The translations under genes were made by a program, and so were the position numbers. Shown one piece after another: positions 13,216 to 26,100 of a stretch of 64,000 nt of DNA. Location of the stretch: assembly GCA_009792885.1 (NCBI GenBank), contig WMCF01000032.1, forward strand, positions 8,669,589-8,733,588, read 5' to 3'. The first letter of the stretch is position 1. Every line of letters starts with the position of its first letter. Source of the stretch: Eremophila alpestris peregrina (taxonomy: Eukaryota; Chordata; Aves; Passeriformes; Alaudidae). Below the pieces are notes generated by a model. That model saw only the letters and a list, made by a program, of their open reading frames with translations. It made no database searches and was not told the origin of the DNA.

Positions 13216-14103
13216 TTGCACACTTGGCTCCAGGTTCCACTCTCCATGAACCAGCATTGGGCTGGGTTTTTTTAATTCCTATTTGAAAGACTGGGTAATT
13301 TTGAACCAAAATACAAACTGCAGCTGTAGAAACAAGGATTTAAAAAACCCAGTCTTGCTCTGTATCTGCCTGACCCAACTCCTTGATGAAGAACTTGACA
13401 GGCCAACATTCTCCAGTGCAGCTCTGCAGTTGTGTGTGTGTCCCTTGTTTTCCCTCCAGCAGCTCTGTGACAAGTGTTCTGTCCTGTTTAACCCTGAGCA
13501 AGTCCTTCCACCCAGCAATTCCTCTTGTCCTGTGCTTTTCACTTTGCCAGTTGGCTCTGGCAGAGGTTCAGTTTGCCCAGTGCCTCTCCCACCCCTCTGC
13601 AGTGCCAGAGTTTGCTGGGGATTTGCCATCAGTGCCATCACATCTGCTTCTGACACCCAGTGTGCTGCTAAGAACTGCAAACACACCCCTGCCCTGCTCT
13701 CTTCACCCCACACACTTCTCCTGGAGCTGCTCTCTGGTTAAATGGAGTTTTACTGTGGACAGTCTCAGCTAAGAACTAAAATCACTCCAAATGTTTCCAG
13801 CTTTGGAAAAAGTCACTGCTGGAAATGAATACATTTAATAAAATACCACCTGAAATTTCTACTGAATACATGAACTATACATGAACTATGATGTAAATGT
13901 GGTGACTGTTTACCTGAACACTTTTTTGAAAGCCAAATTCATCTTTTTTGGTTTGTGTTCCATTTTTCAAGCAATAATCTGTTTGAAAGAAAAAAAAAAC
14001 CCAAATAATTACAGCAGTTTTCCACAGAGGCACAGAACACTTTGGAATCTTCACAAAGCCCTGCCCTTGGGTGACTTTTCACTGCATTTTAAAGCTCTTT
14101 GCT

Positions 14104-14121
14104 TTTATTTGCTATTTTATT
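14104..14121 (-). terminator. Candidate VWA3A polyadenylation signals
   Basis: Minus-strand AATAAA at 14121-14116 and again at 14109-14104, the first overlapping the candidate stop codon. If used, the 3' UTR would be only a few dozen bases. Confidence 0.4.
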
Positions 14122-14174
14122 TGCTATTCCTATTGAATTGCTGCTTTCTGGTTCTGGATTGGCAGTTAGGAAGG
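14117..14174 (-). CDS. VWA3A: VWA3A candidate last coding exon
   Basis: Acceptor AATTGTTAG after a T-rich stretch, then 18 codons (LPNCQSRTRKQQFNRNSK) and TAA, in the phase left by the previous exon. The human tail is also short and basic/polar, but identity is weak, so this is a positional inference. Two AATAAA signals overlap and follow the stop. Confidence 0.45.
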
Positions 14175-17100
14175 CTAACAATTAAAAACCATAAGGATCA
14201 ATACAATTTAATTGTCCTTCACTCCTATTCTAGACAATTCTGCAGGTCTATTTTTTAATATAACAGACATTGTGAGTCAGATATTCTTGTCTTCATTCCA
14301 TGAAATAAGAAATACAAAGACTCTTGGTAAATACTCACCTCCAAGATTTTGCCTGCTTTAAGAAACTTCTGGCTTTTGCTATTTCTTGAGTAAGTCTCTT
14401 TAAATCATCTCCCTCAAAGAAAGGGAAAACTGGATTCTGAAAACACAATTAAGATGTTAATACTTGCACCTGGTCATTATTTCCTGTTTCACCAACTTCA
14501 TTAACTGACCCCAAGCTCTGAATTTCCCTGCTTGCAGAGAAGGGGGGAGCAGAGGCAGCCTGGACTGAGCCTGCTTCTGCTCAGGGATGGTGCCTCAGCT
14601 CTGGGAATTCATGGAAGGATTTTACAATGAAATGAAACACAAGAAGGCAGGGATAAGAAGAGAGCAGAAGCAAACCACATGCAGACACACAATATATTTT
14701 TTACATCTCTTTCAAAGCCTGTAGTGCACTGTGTGTTCCTTTGATGGGCTTGGGCACCTCACCAAGGCACTGAGCAGGAAAGCACAGACACACACCAGGA
14801 TTTCTCTTTTTGGTTTCAATATTAAATATCCTGGAAGCTTTACATTATTTTTTTTCTTTTTTACACGAAGTTTCTCTACTGATGAAGAGCTGAGGTGCAA
14901 TGATACCAAACAAAGTGATTTATTTAACATACATCCTCCTCATCCAGCCCCTCTGTCAGTACTCTGTGTGCTGCCAGTTGTCCATCTTCTGCCCCAGAGC
15001 TGCAGTGGAAGCGCCCTCCTGTCAGGGAAGCAAGCTTCTGCAGGAATCCAACTGCTCCTCTGCCAGCACCGAGCACAAAGCTGCTTAGCAAAGTCATCTT
15101 CCAAAAGAGAAACAAGTTCTAAGAACTCCTCAAAAACACGACATCAAAACAAGTGGATTGGAGAAGATTCTAAATTCCTGTATGAAATGTGGCAATTGCC
15201 TCTGTCAGAACAACCTTCCCCCCATCACCATCTTGGTAGCACAGACTGCTGACAATAAATACTCATTTTAAAAGACTTTTTTTGTTCTTGCAAAGTATTA
15301 TATACCTGTCTGCACAGCTAAAACAAATGGTGTGGATTTTAATATCTTGGTTCTTTAGCAATCTTTCCATTTCTTCCAAAATCAGACTGCAGCTGGTGTC
15401 TGGTTTTCCATCAGTCAATAGATACAGAGCCTCTACACCTTGGAAACTGAGAGCCCTCTGAAAAGCAGAAAATGAGCTTCAATCATTTGTACATTTATAT
15501 GAGGAGTTCTACTTCAGGACAAAAACACCATTTCAGTGATTTAGGATAGTTTTATATTTGCCACATCATTGATCAACTTAGTTTTGTATTTTCATTTTCA
15601 CTCATTAAGGAAGGAGATCAAGGATATACATTTGAAAATGTAAGTAGATAATTTGTAGCATAAGATGAGTATTTATAAGCAGGGCATTGCCAAAAACTGA
15701 CTCATTGAAATAAGAAAAGTCACTGCTTTTGGAGAACTGACAAAAGATTTTTACATCATATTTTATGGGAATTAAAGATGTTTAATGTCTGAAAATCAGG
15801 CTCAGGGCTTGAATGAATGTGGTGAACATTTGCTGCAGTGATTGACTCAGTGATTGGACATGTCAGTACCACTCACAAGCCTGGAGCTCACTGGGTTCAT
15901 TCATGATCAATGCCATGACATCCCTACAGACATTGTGCAAGGGTGTCTGGAACAACAATCATTCATTAAAGGCAACATTTCCTTTCTGATTCCAGTTTTA
16001 AATCTCATGAAACTGCAGGTTCAGTTTTAAGCTGTTATTACCAGCTGATTTCCACACTGGGAATTTTTATAGGAGGAAAGTTTCTTCACCTATCACTGAA
16101 GTTCAAGAATTGTACTCAAAAGCCAGGAGATTCCAACAAACACTGCTTATTTAAAATGCTGTTTGGGTCAGAGCAACACATCACAGCACAGTTAAACATC
16201 AGTTTGAGCAGCTGGCTGTTTTCCCTCTCCAGCATTCTTTGAACACAAATATTAACAAAACTATTGATATTTGACTTCTTTTAAAACAGTACAAGCAATT
16301 CATCTGAGTATCTGTGAGCCCTGGGGCCAGAAGCAGTGACTTGAATTCTGCTCAGTGATTTGCAGATGAAGATGTTGATCACTTGGACATCACAATTCTC
16401 CTGGAATGTCACCAGGCAGGAGTTTGAGGAGTTTGAGCAGCACAGGATGAGCTCCCTGTGCCACACCAACCTGCAGAGCTGCAAGGGTGCAGGAGCTGCC
16501 CTGAGCATGGCAGCTGGAAATCCACTGCACAGCATCGTGGCACCTCTCATCTGTGGCCTCCACAAGAGTCTCCTTCCAGCTCTCTGTGCTCTCTGCAAAC
16601 CTCAGCAGGTTAAACCTGAGGAGGGAGATCAGCCTCAACATTTAACCCTAAACAACAGAATGAGTCACTCTGGATCAGACAGTTTTGAAATAAGCCAATA
16701 AATAAAATATTTTAAAAAACCGAACACAAATCCAACAACAAAAGAAACCAAACCCCCTGCCAAAGAGTTGGATGAAGATCTGCAGCCTTGGGAGAGTCAA
16801 AAAGCATCAGCCTACAGCAGAGATCTTAGAGAATTCAGAACTTCAAACTGCTAAAGGCAACAGAAAAAGCAGATCTTGTCACATGCACATTATACTCTAA
16901 CACAATTATTACCTGAATTGTGTTTCAGTGCTGTATTCATGTAATCATTAAGCAACCTGATTGTAAATAATGAGTGCAGATATCAGTGTTTATCAATAAT
17001 TAACCATACCTGACTGCATTTTTTCTCAGCTGTTCCCAGATAAGGGAGGTGAGTTCTTTGGTGACAGGTGGCAGATGAGGGCCCATGGAACCAGATGTAT

Positions 17101-20100
17101 CAATCAAAACACACACATTTGCTTCTAAAATGGCACCAAACAATCTTCTGCTTCCTGGGCCAGAACATTTCAACTAATTAAGTCATTACATGAGCTTATT
17201 TTATTGAGCATAATATAACTCTTCAGTCTTTAGGGGTAATTCTGGGCACATTTCTACATAATTAGTGTAATCTATGTGGTAATTAGGCAGTTAAAAGGTT
17301 AACAATAGAAAATCTTTGGCCATTTCGAAGCTAGCACTATCAAGCATTAATTACCAGCTAATTGTAGCAGCTTGCATTAAGTAATTTGTAGCTCCTTTAC
17401 ATTCCAGCAAAAAATTAAACTGTTTCCCAACAAAGATCTTTATGAGCAACAGAGATATCAGAACACTTCACCTGTGGTGATGCTGAAATTCTAAAGCAGG
17501 GCACATTCTTAGCAAAACATGCAGAAAAGTTAATTCTTTGTGTTACTGTATATATTCTGTTCATAGAAAACTTCTCTGTATTCACAAACACACAAAGAGC
17601 AGAAAGTAATGAATTTGTCACAAGAGATGTTTGTCAGCTGCACAGATGCTGAATTCTCTTGTGTGCACAAAAATCAGTTCTCAACTTTCAATGAAAGAAC
17701 CTTTATCCACACTGGAGGTTGAGATTTATGTTCAGATCTGTTCTACCAGAAACAGCAGACAAGAATATTGTGTATAAATACACAGTTTATATATTTGTGT
17801 GTATTCCAGAACAGCAGAGGCACAGCAGTACCTGAGAGAAGCCACTGCACCCTCAGGATGTAACGCTGCAGGACCTTCTCCAGCTGCTCCCTGTAGAGCT
17901 CCAGCTCTCTGGGGTGGAACTGCAGGTGCTTCACAACCCCCTGGCAAAATCCAGTTGGTACAAGGGCATCTTAACTGGGGAAATCTCAGTGCTACACATG
18001 CAATGTATGGGACAGCAGGGAGATTTCTGTCCTTACATCTTTGAAATATGGTGAGAAAAAATCTGTGATTGCTGCTTACATTTAACTTTCCATGCTTCTC
18101 TCCAGTCATTACAGATTGAAACAATCAAGACATATTTTCCCAGTTTCAACTCACACATGATTCTGAAAAGTTTTACTTAAATTATGAAAAAATGATTTTT
18201 CATACCGTATGAACAGAGGAGATGCTACAACATTCTAAAGAACAGTCTGGATTTCAAACATGCTCAGTGGGTTTTTGTGGTGAATAAAAGATCTTCTCTT
18301 GCTAGTGGAAGTATGATTTAGAAGGAACAGGGAAGAGTGGGGAGAACACCAATCAACATTCACCAAACAAACACAAAGCCTTTCAATACTGCAGGTGCCT
18401 GACATTGCAAACACCTACATTGATCTCTGCACTGGGGAAGATGGAACAGTATTTTGCTGACACCTCCTTGTGCAGACACTCCACAGTTTTCTTCTGGTGG
18501 GTACAGCCTGGGCCAAACATCAGCCTGGGCAAGTCCAGCTTCAGCTTTTTAATGCTGTACTTGCTCAGCCACTTGTAAGACAAACAAATAGAACAATTGA
18601 TTGATGGCAAATGTTAGAACAGTTTCAGTAATAACACATTGTACAGAATCACAATTCACATTCACATTCATTCAGATGGATAGTTCCAAAATGGCAATTC
18701 TGGAGAAAAATACCTCTTTGCTTGAACAGATTTCCTCCTCCTCTGGCAAAGTGACAGAGCAAACAGATTTTCTTGTGCACACTGCCTTGGGATGCTTCTG
18801 ATATATTGTACCTGTTTAAGAAATGAGCAAATACCTAAAACAACCACTTATTTTCAAAAACTCACTTTCAAAAAATTCACAACCAAACCTTCTGTAATCA
18901 GCTAAACCACATCACAACACTTTTCCCTGGACCAAAAGATCCCAAAGGACTTTACAAAAGAAAAACCCAATAAAAAAAACTAGGCAACCGAATAAAAAAA
19001 ATGGCAAGTGCCACCCACCTGCACCCAAATTAAAACTGCTGAGCACTGTTTGGTAAGTGAAACTCTCCCACTCACTGCTCAAAGCACACAGGTTATCAGG
19101 GACTTCCCACCCTGCCAGTTTGATATCAGAAGTGTTGATAAGCAAAGGCTTCACCCTTCCCTCCCACCCTGAGAACACAAACCCACATTTCTGCCCTCTG
19201 CAGTGTCAAACACAGACACACAGAGCTCTGGTTGCTTCCTGGCTTTGTGCTCTCCTTCATTCTCAGGCTGAGGCCACTCTCTTACTGTTTGTGCTACAAT
19301 AAATAATAGATTAAAAACCCCATTAATTTAGCTCAGCTGGATAAAACTCCTACATGAGAACAACTCAACCCTGTTCTTCTCTTCAAATATTCCTATTACC
19401 ACAATTATAAATGCTTCATTTTATTTGATGCTGATTAAGAAAAAATCACATTACAGCACTACTTAAGAGGCTTTCACAGAAATGAAACCTTTACAAATAC
19501 AGAAATTACCATCAGAGGAATGTCACAGCAGTCAGTTTGAAAAAACTCAGGGGTTTGAACAAGTAAAATATTTGCTGGAGAAACCAGTTAACTTTGTACA
19601 GAGCACCTCAGATGCAAATCTGAATGCAGATTTGTAAGCACTGCTAAAATCAAGATCAGTAGATTTGAAGGCTCAAATTTAACATAAAGAAAGACATTGC
19701 AAATGTTAGTGATGATACAAAGAAAAAACACAGAAAAAAAAAAAAAGGAGGAAAAATAAATTTGGCTTTAAGGGACCAGCAGTAACTGGAATCAGTTTAA
19801 GAGCTTTTCATATCCCAGGAGCAGTTGGAAGAGTCAGCACTTCAGACAGCCTGACACTGGTGTTGTACTTGTATTATTAAAAAAATCAAGTAGAACAGCA
19901 TATGAATTAAAATGGGATCTCACAGATTGAGTGGCAATGTATTAATTGAATTAATAACACAATAAATGTGTGAACTGCTGAGCCTGCAGCTGTGGGACAC
20001 TGTGGGGTTCTGCTTCCCAGGAGACACATTTGGCATTTCCTGACAAAGGTCCATGGCAGGACCTGGAAATCTCAGCTAAAACCCATCCCAGAGGAATTCC

Positions 20101-23100
20101 AAAACAAGCACCATGGTTCCTATCAGTCTGATTAAAGATCACAATTCCAGGTGTTTCTAAAATTTTAATTTAAAGCAAAACCCAGAGGAAAGTGAGGCCA
20201 AAGAGCCCCTGCTGCACACAGACCTGGTGGGACTCCAGCTTTGGCACTGGGAGGATGCCAGGCCTGTGCTCTCACAGGAGGATTTCTCTCTGCACCACGG
20301 TTGTCTTTAACATCCTTAAGTAAGGAAAAAAAAAATGACTGTAATAAGTGTTTCAGCTGGATTGTAACTGCCTTATTCTAACCTGGAATTATGCTTCTTC
20401 ATTCTTTAATTCCTGCTTTACTCTGGCTGTGATAAATCCATAAGAACACATTAATTTTTTGCTGGGTTAAGCAACTCTAATTGCTCTGTTTAATTACCTT
20501 GCCAATGTCCTCTGCTGCCATAAACCTGAACACTAACATCTACAGGGAGAGGAGTTGGGATCCTTTCTGCACTCTGCCATGGTACTGGCCTTGCTTTACA
20601 GAATACAGTATTTACCATCTTCCTCAGCATTTCATTGACTATTGAAACACCAGTGCTGCCAGCAGTAATTTCTCTCTGGGTTTGGTTTATCCCTGTAGGG
20701 GTTGAGCATTCTGCTGAACAGCCAAGCACTTGTTTAACCCCACTGCAGGGTAGGACCTGCTGTGGCACTGAGCCTTCAGGCAACTGTCACCTCATTTAAC
20801 ATCCAGCTCTGCTAGAAATATCACCAGACATCCACACACAGCCCCATACCCCTTCTGTACAAGTTTAATGCCTGCAAAGCTGTGCTCTGCTGTCATCTGA
20901 GTCATTAATTTCTCCTGCATTTGTCATTTTTGATAGAACAGCCTGGAAGACCTTGGAATCCTCTGCCACATTCCCACACCCACATTCCCATTTCCTGCAT
21001 TCCCACACCTACAATGCCATTCCCAGCTCAGAGATGAGACCTGAAAGTCCCTTAATGAATATCACAGATGTGCACACCTACTCACAGCAAACCTGTGCAC
21101 AGTTACAATGAACAAACACAGCAAAATCCCAAGGGATGGAGCAGGGCAGCTCCATGGAAATGAGCACAGCAGGCAGGAAACACATCCTGAATCCTGCTCC
21201 TGTGTTCTGCTGGCTCTCTGAGGCCACAGACAGGCTGAGCTGCAGCTGCCTCATCTGGAAATGAGCAGAACATGATAATATTCAGTACCTTCCAGAAGGA
21301 TTTACAAAATAGATGTAATTTGGTAATGCAGATTTCTTCTTTGCCTTTGTTTTCATTAAACATTATTTTTTAAGGTCAGAGGAAGGATTATTTGGACACC
21401 TTTGGCACTACAGTGTGGTTCCATTATCATTCATTACTTAGTGTGATGCACTTTTGGGTGTATGTAGCATTTTGAATGCAAACATAAATTCAAAGCACTA
21501 TCACAGAGCTGCTCTTACTTCCTCAAATGTTCAGCTGAGCATTTCTCTCACCAAGAGGAGCATCCAACAGCTGGGCAGGATCTTTAATTAACACTCAGCC
21601 TGTTAAAAATGGGACCATCTCAAACCACTGTGGGCAGACTCACAGCTGTGGCTTTAGGAGAGGGCACCTTCTGTGTGGTTTTTCTCTTGTTCCTCAGAAG
21701 CACATGTGAGTGTCCCTGTGCTGTGAGGGATGTCACAGACTGATCCACTGAGTGCTGCTGGAGGGACTCCACCAGGAATGCACACTGCAATGGAAACCCA
21801 CCCTGTTCAGCAGTTCATACACATGGAACTTAAGGAAATGACATTTCAAAGGCAGTTATTTAGTATTTAGTACTAGAATGATAAATGAAATTGCTGTCTG
21901 ATAATGCTTAACCCCTCCAGCTGAACAGAAACCCCTCAGTGCTGTGCTGGCTCAAACACAGTGGATGGAAACCCCTCCTGCTCTGGGCACAGCAGTGGGC
22001 ACAGAGCAAGGCCAGGACAAAGTGGAAGATGCTGAACCAACAGCTGTTAAATGATAACAAAGTATTTGAATGTCATTGAATAGCCACCAGCTCTTCTTTT
22101 TAAAAATTCCAACTTTTGTGACTCAGATTTGCACCCAACAGGGCACTCAGCCCCCTGGACAAGGTTCTTACTGCAGAAACAGCCACACCCTGCCAGCCTG
22201 GCTCCACTGCCTCCCTCATTCTGGTGGATATCTCTGGGAAAGAGTCATGCCATGGAATATGGAGAGATCCAGCCTGGTTCTACACCCTCAGAACACCTGA
22301 GAGAAGAAGTGCTTCAGCACTGACAAAGCCCCTGTGCCAGGGCCAGGCCCTCCCCACACTGGCACTGACAAGGATGTAATATTATTTATTTGCATATAAC
22401 ATATATCACTTTATTATAATGAGTAATTAATTTACTTGAAAAGAATTCCTCACAGGATTGGCAGCAAAAGGAGAATGAGCTGTAAATCTGTGTTTGGTGT
22501 GGAATGAACAGCTGTCAGTGCAGGGCTGTTGTGCAGCTGCTGTCCAGTCCATATTGACCCTCTGGTCACTGTTCTCACACTCTGGAACATTCCTGCTCAT
22601 CATAAAAGGGTTTTGTCCAATCCCCTGAATTGTCAGCTGAACAAACACTGTTGAATTTTTTTAGGAAGAAACATGTAATTTAGGAAGTTCTATGTAATTC
22701 ATACCTTTTGGGAGTAGTTCTTTGCTTTTTCCATTTCAGATATAATACTGGTAATATCATCACTTTCAAAAATACCTGATAATCAAATAGATGCTAATTA
22801 GCATGGGTTTGTTAAAGGGTACAAAATGAGTATTTTTTAAAATGTACAAGTTTGTGTGACAAGCTAAATACCATTGCAGAGAATCAAAACCCCTTTGTTT
22901 CCTGCAAGCCTGATCATCTGCACCCACCACTTCAGTAACTCTGTTTTAAAACATCTTTTAAAAGAAGACTAACAGAAAATAATGAATTCAAATAGAAAAA
23001 GGAACACCCCAAATTCCATCATTAAGGCTGCATTATCATATTCTGCAATGTGATTGAAAGTCTCAGTAAAACTGTGACCTGTGTTTATATCTCAGTGCCA

Positions 23101-26100
23101 GTACAGCATCTTAAAAAAAAGCAAACTACTTGATTTGGGAGTGAAAAAGCATGAATGAATATTAGGTGATGAATGAAAAAGCAGCATGTGCTGGCTTTCC
23201 TGTGCTCATACCTGCCTCTCCAAAGCAGTGGAACCTGCCCCTGGCTGCCTGCACCATCTCTCTGAAGGCCCTGGCAGTGTCCCTGGGGCTGCAGAAACGT
23301 GCTGGGGTCACCCCAGTGCAGCCCTCTGGGACCCTGAACAGGCACACGTGGAGCTGCACTGCAAATCCTGCACAGGCCTCAGCCACATAGGCACTGACTG
23401 TCTGCTGCAAGAGAGGAGAAAAACATCTGGGGTGAGCCTCTGCCTCAGCCAAGCCTCCATCTACTCCTCAGCTTCCTGACCAATGGACAAACCCTCCCAG
23501 GATGGCAGCACATGCACATCCCAGGAGGATTTCAGCACAGGAACCTGCCCTGAGCAGTCCAGTGCCTCCTCAGCCCAGGCAGACACACAACAATTGTCAC
23601 TATTACTCCCTACAGTGGCAACAGCTCTGCTGCAGGGGTGGATTTGGGAACCCAAGGCAGGGATTGTGGACATCAGCTGTGCACTGAAGCCAAGCAGGGA
23701 TAAAACTCTCCATCTGTCCCTCATTTTCTCATCAACCATGTGGGCTTTAATGATTTCTTAGCTCTGCCCAGGCTTTGCAGGGGTTTGGTAACAAAAGCAG
23801 AGACACCTCCCTGCACACAGGCAGAAACTCAGGGTTGTGCATGCAGTGTAACAGCCACAGAGACATTCACTGCTAACACAGATCCAGACAAGGCATTACT
23901 GGATAAAAACAGGAGCTGTCTCTGCAGAGTGTGCTCTGGAGTTCCACTGGAAAATCATTTGTGTCTTTGTTCCCATGAGTTGTAGAGAAATGATAAATTA
24001 CAAAATATCAGCTTGTTCAAACTCAGAAATCTGAATGGAAATGATGCCCAGAGCTGAAGTGGGAAAGGAATCCTAAAAGCACTTCTTGAATGTTCTGTAA
24101 GTCACAAATCATTAATAATTGCTACCTCTGACACATGGCTAACAACTGCAGAGATGGAAGTTTGGGATCCTGTGCTGCCTTAGGTATGTAAAGGAGGAAT
24201 ATCCTGCCAGTGAACTGTGATCAGTGGCCTTAGGGACACAAAGAGATGGGGAAAAAAAGAGAAAAATAAAGTTGGTATTAGTTTTGATAGGAATTTAGAG
24301 AGAAGTTGCCTCTGGTGACACTCACTGTGTCCTGATCAGGTATTCCAGTAGTCAGCAGGTAGAGTCCCTGGGATTTGTGTTTGTCTTTGTCTTTGAAGTC
24401 AACTTCCAGAGCTCTCCTGAGGGCACTCATCAGATTTCTACTGCCCTTGCACTCCAAGCTCAACACCCACCTAAACCAGGATGTTCACAGCTCACAGAAT
24501 GAAGAAACAAAAGCTCTTGTTTCTGCTCAAAGCAATAAAAAGAACTAAGTATCTTAAATAACACTGCACTGGAGTCTGAAATTTTCTTAAAATGACAGAG
24601 AGCAAAACCAGATTATCTAACAAGTTATTTGTTCTGGTTTCTGTACTGCCAGCATGGCAGACTAATTTTTAAAGTAAGATACAAAGCATTAGGAGAAAAA
24701 AATTCTCTCCTAATTTTATGCGAAAAAATATTAATACAGTAGAACTTACAGAAACAGAAATGAAACCAGAGGTATAATGAGAACACAGAAGGTGTGACTC
24801 CACAAACAGAAACCTGGGATTTTTTTCCACAGCCTGTGAGAAAACCCCTCTGTTTAACTCTCACATCCCAGCTGTATTTAAAGCAGTTTTCAATTCTTCA
24901 TGGAACCTCTCCATTCCTTGCACAGACACTTCTGTATCTGTGTACATTTATATTATATAACATATGAAATACAAAGTCAGCAAGCTCACTCACTTTTACA
25001 ACTCTGTTTTCACAAGACACCACTATGAACAACCCTGTGGAAGCCTATTTTTGTAACATGATAAACTTATACAATTTTTTAGCTGTTTGCAATTTTTTCC
25101 TGTGAAGTTCACATCCAGGGGATAATTATTTAATTATTTGATCCTACCTCCAAGCCTTCTCCAAGTTTTCTGGTTGGGAAGGACACAGTTCCTGCTGCCA
25201 AGGCACAACATCACTCCCAAATCTTTCACAGAAAGATAACAGCAATTAATTTTCAGATGATGGTTTAGACCAAGCAAAAAGATAAAATAAACTCACTGAA
25301 AGAAGAAAATCCTCATTTGGAGCATCACAGACATAAAACTGCCCTATGCCAGCTATTTTCTATTTCAAACCATTTAATAATCCACATTTCTCCATCACCC
25401 AAGGTTTGTTTGATTTTCTTTCCTTAACAGGATCCTCCATGAGCTGGGGAGAGCTCAGTGGAAGGGCTGTGGAAAGGGAACTTTACCCCTCAGCTGCTGC
25501 CTGTACCTCTCTTGTGAGATAAGGGCTCTGTTCTCACCCCATGCTGGGAACTCCATGAGCTGCTGGTTCCTTTTACCTGGCAGACCCCAGCCCAGCAGCT
25601 GTGCCACATTTCTGCCTGCCACTGCTGAGTGCAGCATTTTAACACTTTAATATATTAAACAGCATTACAGTTACTGCAAAGTTTAAAGGGTGCTCTCAGT
25701 GATAGCACCTGAGAGAGCCAAATCCTCTTCTGCTAAGTTTCTGACAGGTGAACTAACACTGATTTGAACAATGCAGCAGGATGAATATTTGTTCCAGCTA
25801 TGATGCAATCAGCTCTAGGAACCCTCACCCAAAGCAGTGATTTTTAATTACTAATCTGGTCTCCAAACATCTGCTCCATGCCCTCACCCAGTAAGGACCA
25901 ATCTGTGCTGTCTTGCAAATATTTCACTGAAAACCATTAAATACTAAAATAGGCCTATTAGTAACTACAATCTCTCAGCATCCTTCTTTCACTGCAATCA
26001 TTAGAGGTACTTTAAATGATTCCTAAAGAGGTACTTACACTATAATATTGAAGGAATCCTTATCTGACATCTGTTCCTCAAGCAGAAGTCTCAGATAATG

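Larger units (their letters stand above)
4958..14116. other. Intergenic region between VWA3A and SDR42E2
   Basis: About 9 kb between the modelled end of VWA3A and the first SDR42E2 coding exon, tandem on the minus strand. It should contain SDR42E2 5' UTR and promoter, but I see no CpG island there. It holds a long inverted repeat (8712-9740) and a short CA-rich microsatellite (13189-13215). Open frames here (for example both strands at 13280-13740) lack splice signals and family motifs. Confidence 0.6.

Noticed and set aside
13279..13741. Overlapping open frames of 129-152 codons on both strands
   Set aside because: No family motif, no splice context and no codon-use signal; being open on both strands suggests chance.
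21103..21363. Possible VWA3A linker exon after the acceptor at 21.26 kb
   Set aside because: The acceptor is good and the frame open, but no strong donor leaves the phase needed by the next exon, and similarity to the human linker is not convincing.
22427..22648. Possible VWA3A linker exon starting C-L-F
   Set aside because: In the required phase a stop codon follows after four residues.
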